A stretch of 64,000 nucleotides of DNA from Sphingomonas soli NBRC 100801 (GCF_001591025.1 NZ_BCTZ01000009.1:124001-188000), one strand, 5' to 3'; positions 1 to 10,723 are shown, counted from the first letter of the stretch. Numbers and translations: made by a program. The notes: generated by a model not told the origin, from the sequence alone.

Positions 1-35
1 TCCACGAACGGACCCTTCCATACCGAGCGAGCCAT
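1..35 (-). CDS. rpsS: Ribosomal protein S19, N-terminal fragment
   Basis: Only the first 11 codons are inside the window; they read [11 protein letters not shown], the typical start of bacterial S19, a small-subunit protein of the 30S head. The start codon at 33-35 shares one base with the rplB stop (TAATG), as expected for the next gene of the S10 operon. The rest lies beyond the window edge. Confidence 0.93.
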   Translation of the reverse strand, partial: MARSVWKGPFV

Positions 36-883
36 TACTTCTTCCTCGCGTGACGGCTACGGATGATCATCTTGTCCGTCGCCTTGTTGTGGCGGGTGCG
101 CGCACCCTTGGTCGGCTTGCCCCACGGGGTTACCGGATGACGGCCGCCCGAGGTACGGCCTTCACCACCGCCGTGCGGATGGTCGACCGGGTTCTTGGCA
201 ACACCGCGGGTCAGCGGGCGGACGCCCTTCCAGCGATTGCGGCCAGCCTTGCCGAGGTTGGTGTTCTGGTTGTCCGGGTTGGACACCGCACCGACCGTCG
301 CCATGCAGTTCGAGTGGATGTAGCGCTGCTCACCCGAGTTCAGGCGAACGATCACCATGCCGCGGTCACGACCCACGACCTGCACATAGGTGCCTGCCGA
401 ACGCGCGATCTGACCGCCCTTGCCCGGCTTCATCTCCACATTGTGGACGATCGTGCCGACCGGCATCGAGCCCAGTTCCATGGCGTTGCCCGGCTTCACG
501 TCGGTCTTCTTCGCCGCGATCACCTTGTCGCCGACAGCGAGACGCTGCGGCGCGATGATGTAGGCGACGCGGTCCTTGCCGTTCTCGTCGGCGCCGTAGT
601 TGATCAGCGCGATGAAAGCGGTGCGGTTGGGATCATATTCGATCCGCTCGACGGTGCCTTCGACGTCCCACAGGCGGCGCTTGAAATCGACGATGCGATA
701 GCGCTGCTTGTGACCGCCGGCGATGCCGCGCGAGGTCACGTGACCCTTGTTGTTGCGGCCACCGGTCTTGCGCTTGCCTTCGGTCAGAGCCTTGACCGGG
801 CGACCCTTGTACAGGGTCGAGCGGTCGATCAGGATCAGCCCGCGCTGCGACGGCGTCGTCGGGTTATAATTCTTGAGTGCCAT
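35..883 (-). CDS. rplB: 50S ribosomal protein L2
   Basis: L2 is a primary 23S rRNA-binding protein needed for subunit association and the peptidyl-transferase region. The 282-residue product starts [15 protein letters not shown] and carries the conserved C-terminal DHPHGGGEG loop with the functionally important His, followed by a basic tail. Length matches the family (about 275-280). It lies 3 bases after rplW and overlaps the rpsS start by one base, so it is translated as part of the S10 operon. Confidence 0.98.
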   Translation of the reverse strand: MALKNYNPTTPSQRGLILIDRSTLYKGRPVKALTEGKRKTGGRNNKGHVTSRGIAGGHKQRYRIVDFKRRLWDVEGTVERIEYDPNRTAFIALINYGADENGKDRVAYIIAPQRLAVGDKVIAAKKTDVKPGNAMELGSMPVGTIVHNVEMKPGKGGQIARSAGTYVQVVGRDRGMVIVRLNSGEQRYIHSNCMATVGAVSNPDNQNTNLGKAGRNRWKGVRPLTRGVAKNPVDHPHGGGEGRTSGGRHPVTPWGKPTKGARTRHNKATDKMIIRSRHARKK

Positions 884-886
884 GAT

Positions 887-1204
887 TTAGTTGACCCCCG
901 CGGTCACATCGATCTGGTCGCCGTCGGCGAGCGTCACGATTGCCTTCTTGATGTCCGACCGGGTGTAGGGCTTGCCCTTCCACTTCTTGGTCTTGCCCTT
1001 CTGGACGATCGTGTTGACGCCGGTGACCTTGACCGAGAACAGCGCCTCGACGGCAGCCTTGATCTCGGGCTTGGTGGCGTCGCCAGCGACCCGGAACACA
1101 ACCGCGTTGTGCTCCGAAACCATGGTCGACTTCTCGGTGATGTGCGGCGCGACAATCACGTCATAATGACGGTTGTCGATCGCGGCTGCCTGCTTCTTAG
1201 CCAT
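887..1204 (-). CDS. rplW: 50S ribosomal protein L23
   Basis: L23 sits at the polypeptide exit tunnel and docks trigger factor and SRP. The 105-residue product shows the family core (HITEKS near residue 21, then [18 protein letters not shown] and KKWKGKPY). It overlaps the end of rplD by 8 bases, which implies translational coupling within the S10 operon. Length is normal for the family. Confidence 0.97.
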   Translation of the reverse strand: MAKKQAAAIDNRHYDVIVAPHITEKSTMVSEHNAVVFRVAGDATKPEIKAAVEALFSVKVTGVNTIVQKGKTKKWKGKPYTRSDIKKAIVTLADGDQIDVTAGVN

Positions 1205-1826
1205 TGAAGCGCGCCTCCAGCTTTTCGACGGCAGCGCGGGTGAGAACCAGCGTGTCGTGCTTCAGGATGTCATAGACGTTGGCGCCAATGGCCGGCAGCA
1301 CGTTGACCGTGTGCAGGTTGCCGGCGGCCAGAGCGAAGCTGGTCTCGACCGCATCGCCGTCGATGACGAGCGTCTTGCCGAACTTCAGGTTCTCGAGGTT
1401 GCCAGCCAGCGTCTTGGTCTTGTTGTTCTCGATCGCGATGCTGTCCATGACGACCAGCGAGCCGGCCTTTGCATGGGTGCTCAGCGCCATCTTGAGGCCA
1501 AGCGCGCGGATCTTCTTGTTCAGCGACGGATTGAAGTCGCGAACGCGAGCGCCGTGCGCCTTACCACCGCCGATGAACACCGGTGCGCGGCGATCGCCGT
1601 GACGAGCCGTACCGCCGCCCTTCTGGCGACCGAACTTCTTGCCCGTACGCGCGACATCAGCGCGCTCACGCGTCCCACGGGCAGTGCCGCGGCGCTTCTC
1701 GAGCTGCCAGGTGACGACGCGGTGCAGGATGTCCGCGCGCGGCTCGACGGCGAAGATCGCATCGTTGAGCTCGAGCTCGGCGCCCTTGGCCGCCTTGCCG
1801 TCGAGGGTTTGAACCTTGACCTTCAC
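1197..1826 (-). CDS. rplD: 50S ribosomal protein L4
   Basis: L4 is an early-assembly 23S rRNA-binding protein lining the exit tunnel; in gamma-proteobacteria it also represses its own S10 operon. The 209-residue product has the conserved segment around [16 protein letters not shown] and the downstream [11 protein letters not shown] block. It starts 2 bases after rplC ends and overlaps rplW by 8 bases. Whether L4 binds a leader here is unknown, but a structured leader precedes rplC. Confidence 0.97.
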   Translation of the reverse strand: MKVKVQTLDGKAAKGAELELNDAIFAVEPRADILHRVVTWQLEKRRGTARGTRERADVARTGKKFGRQKGGGTARHGDRRAPVFIGGGKAHGARVRDFNPSLNKKIRALGLKMALSTHAKAGSLVVMDSIAIENNKTKTLAGNLENLKFGKTLVIDGDAVETSFALAAGNLHTVNVLPAIGANVYDILKHDTLVLTRAAVEKLEARFNG

Positions 1827-1828
1827 GT

Positions 1829-2587
1829 TCAGCCCTCCTGGCCTTCGGTCGCCTCGGGAGCCGCGGTCACTTCGGCCGGGGTCTCCGCGGGGGCGGTGTC
1901 GTTGTTGTTGGCGGCGGCCTTCAGGCCAGCCGGGAACGGCGCATCGGCGTGACGGTCGACCTTCACGCTGTCCTTGACGAACAGCCAGCCGCCCTTCGAG
2001 CCAGGGACCGAGCCCTTGACGAAGATCAGGCCGCGCTCGACGTCGGTGCCGACGATTTCGAGGTTCTGCTGGGTGCGGAACTTGTCACCCATGTGGCCGG
2101 CCATCTTCTTGTTCTTGAAGACCTTGCCCGGATCCTGGCGCTGCCCGGTCGAACCGAGCGAGCGGTGCGAGACCGAAACGCCGTGGGTGGCGCGCAGACC
2201 GCCGAAGCCCCAACGCTTCATGCCGCCGGCGAAGCCCTTACCCTGGGTCTTGCCCTGGATGTCGACGAACTGGCCGGCAACATAGTGCGCAGCCGAAATC
2301 TCGGCGCCCACTTCGAGAAGGCCGTCAGCGTCGACGCGGAATTCATGGACGATCGCCTTGGGCTCGACTTCGGCCTTGCCGAAATGGCCACGCTGCGGCT
2401 TCGCAACGTTCTTGCTCTTCGCCGAACCGGCGCCGAGCTGGACGGCGGTGTAGCCGTCACGATCTTGTTCGCGGATGGAGACAACCTGGACGCCTTCGAG
2501 GGCCAGGACCGTTACCGGCACGTGGCGGCCGTCGTCCTGGAACAGGCGGGTCATCCCCAATTTCTTCGCGATCACGCCAGTGCGCAT
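1829..2587 (-). CDS. rplC: 50S ribosomal protein L3
   Basis: L3 initiates 50S assembly and reaches the peptidyl-transferase centre. The 252-residue product begins [16 protein letters not shown] and has the conserved central loop around [10 protein letters not shown] and the [19 protein letters not shown] segment. The last ~35 residues are a low-complexity Ala/Thr/Glu-rich extension beyond the usual ~210-residue family length. A TAGGAG-type ribosome-binding site lies about 8 bases before the ATG. A 342-base gap with strong hairpins separates it from rpsJ, unusual inside this operon. Confidence 0.97.
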   Translation of the reverse strand: MRTGVIAKKLGMTRLFQDDGRHVPVTVLALEGVQVVSIREQDRDGYTAVQLGAGSAKSKNVAKPQRGHFGKAEVEPKAIVHEFRVDADGLLEVGAEISAAHYVAGQFVDIQGKTQGKGFAGGMKRWGFGGLRATHGVSVSHRSLGSTGQRQDPGKVFKNKKMAGHMGDKFRTQQNLEIVGTDVERGLIFVKGSVPGSKGGWLFVKDSVKVDRHADAPFPAGLKAAANNNDTAPAETPAEVTAAPEATEGQEG

Positions 2588-2606
2588 GATCCTATGCTCC
2601 TATACA

Positions 2607-2679
2607 GAGGCACCCCAGGGACCATTCCCTCGGGTGCGTGCCTCAGCCCAAATATGATGCGAGCCCCCGTCTGGGCTGA
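2607..2679 (-). promoter_or_regulatory. Two tandem hairpins in the rplC 5' leader
   Basis: Seen directly: arms 2607-2613 and 2638-2644 pair perfectly (GAGGCAC/GTGCCTC) and enclose further paired arms (CCC/GGG and AGGGA/TCCCT) with a CCAT loop. An 8-base perfect stem, 2643-2650 with 2672-2679 (TCAGCCCA/TGGGCTGA), sits directly upstream on the transcript. The structure ends about 20 bases before the rplC start. By inference it could be an autoregulatory ribosomal-protein leader or a processing site; no protein ligand can be named from sequence. Confidence 0.55.
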
Positions 2680-2778
2680 ATTGCTTCCGAAGAAACAAGA
2701 CGGGAGACGCAGTCCCAGAGGCCGAAGCCGCTGGCGGTATCTCGATCTGTGTGAGCCGATGGCTCTTTGGCCTTTTCC

Positions 2779-2856
2779 GTCACCCCGGCGAGTGCCGGGA
2801 TCTCCTCGTGCCAGGCATCGCCTGGAGGCCAGAGGTCCCGGCTTGAACCGGGACGA
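2779..2856. repeat. Dispersed palindromic repeat, GTCACCCCGGC type
   Basis: Begins GTCACCCCGGC and ends CCGGGACGAC, with two hairpin arms (CCCGGC-GAGT-GCCGGG and GTCCCGG-CTTGAA-CCGGGAC) about 30 bases apart. It matches the layout of copies at 39078 and 41031. It lies inside the rpsJ-rplC gap. Confidence 0.7.
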
Positions 2857-2929
2857 CGAGCAGGTCGAATCCGACCGAATCTCGTGTGGACGCGCGCCTT
2901 TACGTCAGCAGCGCTTCCCTGTCCAGCCC

Positions 2930-3241
2930 TCAGGCCAGCTTAATCTCGACATCGACGCCAGCGGCGAGATCGAGCTTCATCAGCGCGTCCACCGTCTGCG
3001 GAGTCGGCTGCACGATGTCGAGCATGCGCTTGTAGGTGCGCGTCTCAAATTGCTCGCGGCTCTTCTTGTCGATGTGGGGACCACGGTTGACCGTGAACTT
3101 GTCGATATGCGTCGGGAGGGGGATCGGACCACGGATCAGGGCGCCGGTGCGGCGCGCGGTGTCGGCGATGTCGCCGGCAGCCTGGTCGAGCACTCGATGA
3201 TCGAACGCCTTCAGGCGAATGCGGATATTCTGCGTTTCCAT
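2930..3241 (-). CDS. rpsJ: 30S ribosomal protein S10 (NusE)
   Basis: S10 is a 30S head protein and, as NusE, a transcription antitermination factor. The 103-residue product begins [16 protein letters not shown] and carries the conserved [19 protein letters not shown] segment. A longer reading frame extends upstream, but the family start is the ATG at 3239-3241. It is normally followed at once by rplC; here 342 bases intervene. It is separated from tuf by a terminator and a three-gene cassette, so it needs a promoter in 3242-3374; I found no clean one. Confidence 0.97.
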   Translation of the reverse strand: METQNIRIRLKAFDHRVLDQAAGDIADTARRTGALIRGPIPLPTHIDKFTVNRGPHIDKKSREQFETRTYKRMLDIVQPTPQTVDALMKLDLAAGVDVEIKLA

Positions 3242-3374
3242 GGTTTTCCTGCCGATGCGAAAGAGCGGGCCCCGTAGCCGGAGCTCTTGCTGTTGAAATC
3301 TAAAAACTGAACGCGGGCCACTACGCGCAAGGCTGGGAATAATCAACCCCGACGATCGGGAATTTTTCGGCGCT

Positions 3375-3902
3375 TCAGTGCGACCAGCAATGGCCGGTCG
3401 GCTCATTCAGCTCCGGCAGGATCCGCAGCCTGCGCTTGCCCCAATAGCTGATATCGATCGAGAACCGCACCGGGGCTCCCGCGCGGGTGTATATCTCCTG
3501 GTCCCCGGCAAATTCGTTATGGGCGGTGCGACACAGCGACCAGCCTTGCGCCTTGAGCCGCGTGCCAACCTCCTGGACGGTGTCCTGGTCATCGCTGTCC
3601 CACAAAGTCAGCTGATAGAAGCCGCCCCGCCCGTCCGCACCGTACATATCGACGGCGGCAGTGTAGGGGCCGAGCCCCATCAGCATCACGCCGTCCTTGC
3701 GGCAGCGCAGCCTGTTGCGAGTCGCTGAGGTGCAATGGGTCAGGCCGGCGCGCATCGCATCGGCGCGGTCGCCCTGTACCGGCAGCGTGCCCAGCCACAG
3801 CCCTCGCGGCGGCGGGAAGATCGGCTCGTGCCCGGCAATCAGCACCCCGGCGACGATGGCGAGCGTGCACGCCGTCAGCGCCGTTGCCCTGCGGCTGATC
3901 AT
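3375..3902 (-). CDS. Hypothetical exported or membrane-anchored protein of PadR cassette
   Basis: Not recognised as a known family. The 175-residue product starts [19 protein letters not shown], a signal peptide or single membrane anchor, followed by a soluble domain with several Cys ([24 protein letters not shown] at the end) and a WD/QD-rich middle. The ATG at 3902 overlaps the stop of the upstream membrane protein as ATGA, so it is translationally coupled and is the last gene of the PadR cassette. The longer reading frame upstream of this start is a shadow of the membrane-protein gene. Confidence 0.7.
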   Translation of the reverse strand: MISRRATALTACTLAIVAGVLIAGHEPIFPPPRGLWLGTLPVQGDRADAMRAGLTHCTSATRNRLRCRKDGVMLMGLGPYTAAVDMYGADGRGGFYQLTLWDSDDQDTVQEVGTRLKAQGWSLCRTAHNEFAGDQEIYTRAGAPVRFSIDISYWGKRRLRILPELNEPTGHCWSH

Positions 3903-4516
3903 GCAAATCTGCGCGACCAGCGTGTCATCATCGCCAGAAGCGCCAGTTCGATCGCCAGTCCGGTCAGCTGGATGAGCACCGGCTCGGTACAAGCGAAGAC
4001 CAGGCCGGTGAACACCGCCAGGGTCGCGGTGATCGCGGCGTTCGCCCGAGCCGCGACCGCCACCCGCGCCCAGTCCCGCTCCAGCATATCCCATGCGAGC
4101 CGGAGATGCCCGATGCCAAGGAACACGATCAGCACCGCGAGCGATGGCAGCGCCGCACGATTTGCCTCGTGCAGGAATACCCCGGCATCGGCATTGCCCT
4201 TGGGCAGGCTCATCGCCTGCGCCTGCATCAGATAGGTATAGGGGAAGTCGAACAGCACTCCGAAGATCAACACGCTGGCGATCGGCAGCATCACGCCCAG
4301 CGCCAGCGCATAGCTCCACAGGGCGAAGCGCCCCGATTCGTGATGGGGCAGCTCGCGCAGGGCGCCCCACAGACATCCGGCGGCAAAGCGCAGCGGATGC
4401 CCGTCACGCCACGCCGCGTCGAACTCTGCCTCCATCCCCGCCCCCCATTCGTAGCGATGCTCGCCCAGGCAGCGGATCGCCATCGCCATCAGGGCGCGAG
4501 ACAGGAGCAGGATCAT
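3899..4516 (-). CDS. PadR-associated multi-pass membrane protein
   Basis: The 205-residue product has a polar N-terminal part (EHRYEWGAGMEAEFDAAW, residues ~19-36) and about four hydrophobic segments near residues 66-90, 122-142, 157-178 and 181-199. No enzymatic motif was seen. It overlaps padR upstream and the small exported protein downstream by 4 bases each (ATGA), so the three form one unit. Membrane proteins paired with PadR regulators are often transporters or envelope-stress proteins, but the sequence does not prove a role. Confidence 0.75.
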   Translation of the reverse strand: MILLLSRALMAMAIRCLGEHRYEWGAGMEAEFDAAWRDGHPLRFAAGCLWGALRELPHHESGRFALWSYALALGVMLPIASVLIFGVLFDFPYTYLMQAQAMSLPKGNADAGVFLHEANRAALPSLAVLIVFLGIGHLRLAWDMLERDWARVAVAARANAAITATLAVFTGLVFACTEPVLIQLTGLAIELALLAMMTRWSRRFA

Positions 4517-4815
4517 GCCAACGCCGCCTTTGCGCCGGGAAGCGGGTCAGCCGCGGCAAGCGCCAGCGCCAGTTCCAGCCCCTTCGCGGTAAGGCGATAA
4601 GCGTGGCGGGCGGGCCGCCCCGGCTGCGACGGCTCGCGCCATTCCGCCTCAACCAGGCCGTTGTCGGTCATCCGCATCAGCAACGGGTAAAGCGTACCGG
4701 ACTGAAGGCCGGTTTCCTTCATCAGATCATATCCGTGCCGCCATTGCCGGGCCCGGGCGGACAGCGCGACGAGCAATAGCCGCATCTGTTTCGAAGGCTG
4801 ACGATCGCGTGCCAT
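4513..4815 (-). CDS. PadR-family transcriptional regulator
   Basis: The 100-residue product carries the PadR winged-helix core: HGYDLMKETGLQSGTLYPLLMRMTDNGLVEAEW followed by GRPARHAYRLTAKG (motifs quoted in part; together residues ~28-80). It lacks a long C-terminal dimerisation domain, like the short PadR subfamily. I chose the ATG at 4815 over an in-frame ATG at 4851 because the stretch between them holds a good -10 element and a TACA-N5-TGTA palindrome. It heads a three-gene unit transcribed toward rpsJ and probably represses it. Confidence 0.85.
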   Translation of the reverse strand: MARDRQPSKQMRLLLVALSARARQWRHGYDLMKETGLQSGTLYPLLMRMTDNGLVEAEWREPSQPGRPARHAYRLTAKGLELALALAAADPLPGAKAALA

Positions 4816-4822
4816 CGCGCGG

Positions 4823-4851
4823 TTTACAACATATGTAGATTTAAGAGTCAA
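4823..4851 (-). promoter_or_regulatory. padR promoter with embedded TACA-N5-TGTA operator
   Basis: On the minus strand TTGACT (4846-4851) and TGTAAA (4823-4828) are 17 bases apart. The spacer and -10 overlap a perfect inverted repeat TACA-N5-TGTA at 4825-4837. Transcription would start at or next to the padR ATG, implying a leaderless or nearly leaderless message. Autorepression by PadR is an inference from operator position. Confidence 0.55.
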
Positions 4852-4876
4852 ACCGCCCGCGCAGACGCCACAAACG

Positions 4877-4909
4877 AAAAGCCCGGCCTCCCTTTCGGGA
4901 GGCCGGGCC
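4877..4909 (-). terminator. Intrinsic terminator of tuf
   Basis: GCCCGGCCTCC and GGAGGCCGGGC (4881-4909) form a long GC stem with a short CTTTC loop; on the minus strand it is followed by CTTTTCG. It lies 31 bases after the tuf stop and should separate the str operon from the PadR cassette and rpsJ. Confidence 0.9.
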
Positions 4910-4939
4910 TTCGTGTCTCAACCCGTTAGGGCGTGTGAC

Positions 4940-6136
4940 TTACTTCGAGATCTCTGCAACGACGCCTGCACCAACGGTGCGGCCGCCTTCGCGGATCGTG
5001 AAGCGCTGGCCGACGTCCATGGCGATCGGTGCGATCAGCTTCACGCCGAGAGCGACTTCGTCGCCCGGCATGACCATCTCGGTGCCTTCCGGCAGCTCGA
5101 TCGTGCCGGTCACGTCCGTGGTACGGAAGTAGAACTGCGGACGATAGTTCGCGAAGAACGGGGTGTGACGGCCGCCTTCGTCCTTCGACAGAACGTAGAC
5201 CGACGACTTGAAGTCGGTGTGCGGCTTGATCGAACCCGGCTTGGCGAGAACCTGGCCACGCTCGACTTCGTCACGGCCAACGCCGCGGATCAGCGCGCCG
5301 ATGTTGTCGCCGGCTTCACCCTGGTCGAGCAGCTTGCGGAACATTTCAACGCCGGTGACGGTGGTCTTGCGGACAGCTTCCTGGATGCCGACGATCTCGA
5401 CTTCCTCGCCAACCTTCACAACGCCGGTCTCGACGCGGCCGGTGACGACCGTGCCGCGGCCCGAGATCGAGAACACGTCTTCGATCGGCATCATGAACGG
5501 CTTGTCGAGCGGACGCTCCGGCTGCGGGATCGACTCGTCGACTGCTGCCATGAGAGCCAGGATCGCATCCTTGCCGAGCTTGTCGTCCGAGCCCGAGAGA
5601 GCTGCGGTCGCCGAGCCACGGATGATCGGAATGTTGTCGCCGTCGAACTCGCGCTTGCTGAGCTCTTCACGGATTTCCATTTCGACCAGCTCGAGGATTT
5701 CCTCGTCGTCGACCAGGTCGACCTTGTTGAGGAAGACGACCATCGTCGGCACGCCGACCTGGCGAGCGAGCAGGATGTGCTCCTTGGTCTGCGGCATCGG
5801 GCCGTCGGTTGCGGCAACCACGAGGATCGCGCCGTCCATCTGGGCGGCACCGGTGATCATGTTCTTCACATAGTCGGCGTGGCCCGGGCAATCGACGTGC
5901 GCATAGTGGCGCTTGTCGGTCTCATACTCGACGTGTGCGGTCGAGATGGTGATGCCGCGCTCGCGCTCTTCCGGAGCCTTGTCGATGTTGGCGAAGTCGA
6001 CGGCAGCGTTGCCGGCAACGTTCTCTGCCAGGATCTTGGTGATCGCGGCGGTCAGCGAGGTCTTGCCATGATCGACGTGACCGATGGTGCCGATGTTGAG
6101 GTGCGGCTTGTTCCGCTCAAATTTTGCCTTGGCCAT
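4940..6136 (-). CDS. tuf: Elongation factor Tu
   Basis: EF-Tu delivers aminoacyl-tRNA to the ribosome as a GTPase. The 398-residue product starts [26 protein letters not shown] (P-loop GHVDHGKT near residue 18), followed by DCPGHADY and NKVD switch and base-recognition motifs, then the two beta-barrel domains ending [11 protein letters not shown]. An in-frame ATG 8 codons upstream was rejected because the family starts at MAKxKF. It follows fusA by 92 bases and ends in a strong terminator. Confidence 0.98.
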   Translation of the reverse strand: MAKAKFERNKPHLNIGTIGHVDHGKTSLTAAITKILAENVAGNAAVDFANIDKAPEERERGITISTAHVEYETDKRHYAHVDCPGHADYVKNMITGAAQMDGAILVVAATDGPMPQTKEHILLARQVGVPTMVVFLNKVDLVDDEEILELVEMEIREELSKREFDGDNIPIIRGSATAALSGSDDKLGKDAILALMAAVDESIPQPERPLDKPFMMPIEDVFSISGRGTVVTGRVETGVVKVGEEVEIVGIQEAVRKTTVTGVEMFRKLLDQGEAGDNIGALIRGVGRDEVERGQVLAKPGSIKPHTDFKSSVYVLSKDEGGRHTPFFANYRPQFYFRTTDVTGTIELPEGTEMVMPGDEVALGVKLIAPIAMDVGQRFTIREGGRTVGAGVVAEISK

Positions 6137-6228
6137 TGGTTTCCTACCTTCTGAATTCAATTTCGCGGCCGGTCAGGGCGCCACGCGAACGCGGCCCCTT
6201 AGCGACCTATTTCCTCTAGCGCCAGCCC

Positions 6229-8322
<2,094 letters not shown>

Positions 8323-8387
8323 GATCGTGGTTCCTTAAAGGGTTTGGGGAGCCAGCGAACCGGCTCCCCATAATGTAAGTACGAAAA

Positions 8388-8858
8388 TTACCAGCGGTAG
8401 TGGCTGAAGGCGCGGTTCGCTTCCGCCATGCGGTGCGTGTCTTCGCGCTTCTTCACTGCGTTGCCGCGGTTGTTCGAAGCATCCAGCAACTCACCCGAAA
8501 GGCGCGCCGACATGGTGTGCTCGCTGCGGTTGCGGGCCGAGGCAATCAGCCAGCGGATCGCAAGCGCCTGGGCGCGCTCGGGGCGCACCTCGACGGGAAC
8601 CTGATAGGTCGCACCGCCAACGCGGCGGCTGCGGACTTCGATGCCCGGCTTGATGTTGTTCAGCGCGTCATGGAACACGCCGAGCGGCTCGCGCTTGGCG
8701 CGCTGCTCAACGGTTTCGAGCGCCGAATAGACGATGCCCTCTGCGACGGACTTCTTGCCGTCCAGCATGACCGAATTCATGAACTTGGACAGAACCTCAT
8801 CACCATAAACGGGATCAGGCAGGATTTCCCGCTTTTCGGGACGACGACGACGAGCCAT
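8388..8858 (-). CDS. rpsG: 30S ribosomal protein S7
   Basis: S7 nucleates assembly of the 30S head and contacts the E-site tRNA. The 156-residue product begins [20 protein letters not shown] and has the conserved [17 protein letters not shown] segment and a C terminus ending in HYRW. Its length is standard. It lies 57 bases after rpsL in the str operon. Confidence 0.98.
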   Translation of the reverse strand: MARRRRPEKREILPDPVYGDEVLSKFMNSVMLDGKKSVAEGIVYSALETVEQRAKREPLGVFHDALNNIKPGIEVRSRRVGGATYQVPVEVRPERAQALAIRWLIASARNRSEHTMSARLSGELLDASNNRGNAVKKREDTHRMAEANRAFSHYRW

Positions 8859-8915
8859 CTGAATTTCCTTCTAAAACTTCAGCCGATCCGGAACCTGTCC
8901 GGGGCTTACTTTGGC

Positions 8916-9287
8916 TTACTTCGGACGCTTGGCGCCGTACTTCGAACGCGACTGCTTGCGATCCTTCACACCCTGCGTATCGAGCACGCCGCGCAGGACG
9001 TGGTAGCGAACGCCGGGAAGATCGCGGACGCGGCCGCCGCGGATCAGCACGACCGAGTGCTCCTGAAGGTTGTGACCTTCGCCCGGAATGTAGCTGATGA
9101 CTTCGCGCTGGTTGGTCAGGCGGACCTTCGCAACCTTGCGGAGCGCCGAGTTCGGCTTCTTCGGAGTCGTCGTATAAACGCGCGTGCAAACGCCGCGCTT
9201 CTGCGGGTTCTGCTCCATCGCAGGGACCTTGGACTTGGCCTTCTGCGGTTCGCGGCCCTTGCGGACCAGCTGGTTAATCGTCGGCAT
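8916..9287 (-). CDS. rpsL: 30S ribosomal protein S12 with Arg at residue 88
   Basis: S12 lies at the decoding centre and controls accuracy and streptomycin binding. The 123-residue product aligns without gaps to the E. coli protein over the key loops: [12 protein letters not shown] (Lys43 present) and [16 protein letters not shown], where residue 88 is Arg (codon at 9024-9026) instead of the Lys found in sensitive bacteria. K88R is a known streptomycin-resistance change. This is the first gene of the str operon and has a promoter and a hairpin in its leader. Confidence 0.98.
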   Translation of the reverse strand: MPTINQLVRKGREPQKAKSKVPAMEQNPQKRGVCTRVYTTTPKKPNSALRKVAKVRLTNQREVISYIPGEGHNLQEHSVVLIRGGRVRDLPGVRYHVLRGVLDTQGVKDRKQSRSKYGAKRPK

Positions 9288-9353
9288 GAAAGCCCTTCAC
9301 CTTATGTTGCCCGGATAATCCGGAGGTTACTTTGCCGGAACAAGAGAGAATAC

Positions 9354-9387
9354 GAAAAGGCCCCGGGTGTCGTTTGACCCCCCGGGC
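9354..9387 (-). promoter_or_regulatory. Terminator-like hairpin in rpsL leader (possible attenuator)
   Basis: On the minus strand an 8-base stem with one bulge (GGCCCGGG... paired with ...CCCGGGGCC, 9358-9387) is followed at once by CTTTTCG. It lies downstream of the str promoter and 67 bases before the rpsL ATG, with no other minus-strand gene upstream that it could terminate. It is best explained as an attenuator; an alternative antiterminator pairing was not worked out. Confidence 0.55.
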
Positions 9388-9464
9388 CATTGCGTTTCCA
9401 GCAACGTTCAGCTCTTGTCGCAAGGAGGCTAGGGCCGTAGCCGGCGCTCTTCGAGACGGTGGCG

Positions 9465-9493
9465 CCTATAGCCGCGAGGCCCGATCCGGTCAA
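9465..9493 (-). promoter_or_regulatory. str operon promoter
   Basis: TTGACC (9488-9493) and TATAGG (9465-9470) on the minus strand are separated by 17 bases, a near-consensus housekeeping promoter. Transcription would start near 9458, giving a leader of about 170 bases before rpsL. Confidence 0.75.
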
Positions 9494-9588
9494 CAGCCTG
9501 CCCGGAACCTGATCTGGCACCCGGTCCGGCGGCGAAATTCCGCGCGCGGATAAGGATGCGTCAACGCCTGTAGCGCTAAGCATCGCCA

Positions 9589-10179
9589 ATGATCATGCGC
9601 AACCCCTTTGGCCGCTGGCGCCGCCCGCTTGCCGCGCTCGCCGCGCTGATGGCCACGCTGGCGCTGGGGCTTGCCGGGCCCGCGCTGCCGGGCGTCGTGC
9701 CGCTGTTCGGCTGGGGCGGGCTTGGGCTGCTGCTGGCAGGATGCGCCGGAATGCTCTCGTGGCACGGCGCGCGGATGCGCAGCACGCCCGCCGGGCGCGC
9801 GGGCGATCCCGGTGCCGCCCTGCCCGCTTCGATTCTCGCGCTAGCGGTTCCGGGGCTCGGAGCTGCGGCGCTACTCGTGCCCGTGGCGCTCTCGATTCGC
9901 TGCGCGTCCCGCGATTCGGATTTGCGCTTGCCCGCGCTGGCGGTGCTTAGCGGTTTGCTGGCGATGCTCTGCACGGTCGGCAGCCCCCTGCTCGGCGCGC
10001 TGGCCTGTGCCGCCATACCCCTCCTTGCCGGTCTTTCTACGCGCGGGGCGGCGCTGGTGCCGGCCAATGACAATCCCTCAATGGAACGGCCCGGGGAAAT
10101 CTGGGCTCTCCTCCCGCGCGCCACCTATGCTAATCATAAGAATGAAGACACCGAATCCGGGACTTGGGGAGTAGCGTAA
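9589..10179 (+). CDS. Hypothetical integral membrane protein upstream of bactofilin
   Basis: The 196-residue product is not a recognised family. It is strongly hydrophobic with about five likely membrane segments (residues ~13-30, 38-55, 79-101, 110-130, 130-148) and a polar C-terminal tail containing VPANDNPS. Its stop overlaps the bactofilin start by one base (TAATG), which argues that it is real and coupled. A competing frame on the minus strand across the same bases has no such support. A role with the bactofilin in envelope shape is only a guess from context. Confidence 0.6.
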   Translation: MIMRNPFGRWRRPLAALAALMATLALGLAGPALPGVVPLFGWGGLGLLLAGCAGMLSWHGARMRSTPAGRAGDPGAALPASILALAVPGLGAAALLVPVALSIRCASRDSDLRLPALAVLSGLLAMLCTVGSPLLGALACAAIPLLAGLSTRGAALVPANDNPSMERPGEIWALLPRATYANHKNEDTESGTWGVA

Positions 10180-10670
10180 TGTTTGGTGGTAGCCGTAACC
10201 GTGACCGTGAACGCGACGAGCGCCCTGCGATGCCGCCAGCGCCGCCTCCGCAGACGGGCGGGTCGAAGCGCGGCATGTTTTCCGTGATCGGCCCGGATGT
10301 GATCGTCACCGGCAATGTCACCGCCAGCTCGGACCTGCACATCGACGGGCGTATCGAGGGCGATGTCAATTGCGGTACGCTGGCGCAGGGCGCGGAAAGC
10401 CAGATTTTCGGCAGCGTCACCGCCGAACAGGCGCGGCTTGCTGGCGCGGTCGAGGGCACGGTCCGTGTGCGCAACCTCACCGTGGAGCGCTCGGCCAAGA
10501 TCAGCGGCGACGTCGAATATGAAAACATCACGATCGAGAATGGCGGGCATATCGATGGCCGCCTGAAGCATATGAGCACGATCCAGCAGGCGGCCAGCGC
10601 CCCCGCGGGACCGCGCCCGGTCGATTCGGCGCCCGCTTATCCGGCCGCCGCGAACGAGCACGCTGCCTGA
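10179..10670 (+). CDS. Bactofilin family polymer-forming protein
   Basis: Bactofilins self-assemble into membrane-associated beta-helical filaments that localise cell-wall or morphogenesis factors. The 163-residue product has a short basic N terminus (MFGGSRNRDRERDERP), a Pro-rich linker and the beta-helix repeat core from about residue 33 (SVIGPDVIVTGN) to ~125 (GGHIDGRLKH). The start at 10179 is preceded by GGGGAG about 7 bases upstream and overlaps the stop of the preceding membrane gene. A short polar Ala/Pro tail follows the core. Confidence 0.92.
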   Translation: MFGGSRNRDRERDERPAMPPAPPPQTGGSKRGMFSVIGPDVIVTGNVTASSDLHIDGRIEGDVNCGTLAQGAESQIFGSVTAEQARLAGAVEGTVRVRNLTVERSAKISGDVEYENITIENGGHIDGRLKHMSTIQQAASAPAGPRPVDSAPAYPAAANEHAA

Positions 10671-10696
10671 ACGGCATCGCCTGCCGACACGAAAAA

Positions 10697-10723
10697 GGCC
10701 GCGTCCCCACCGGGAACGCGGCC
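10697..10723. terminator. Bidirectional terminator between bactofilin and DUF4142 gene
   Basis: GGCCGCGT (10697-10704) pairs with ACGCGGCC (10716-10723); an A-run precedes it and a TTATTCTTT stretch follows, so it can serve both convergent genes. Confidence 0.8.

Noticed and set aside
3242..3374. Clear promoter for rpsJ
   Set aside because: Weak matches only (TTGATT-N17-TAGTGG on the minus strand). Not strong enough to list as a feature.
9576..10124. Minus-strand frame opposite the membrane gene before bactofilin
   Set aside because: Ser/Pro/Ala-rich shadow; the plus-strand frame has membrane segments and TAATG coupling to bactofilin.
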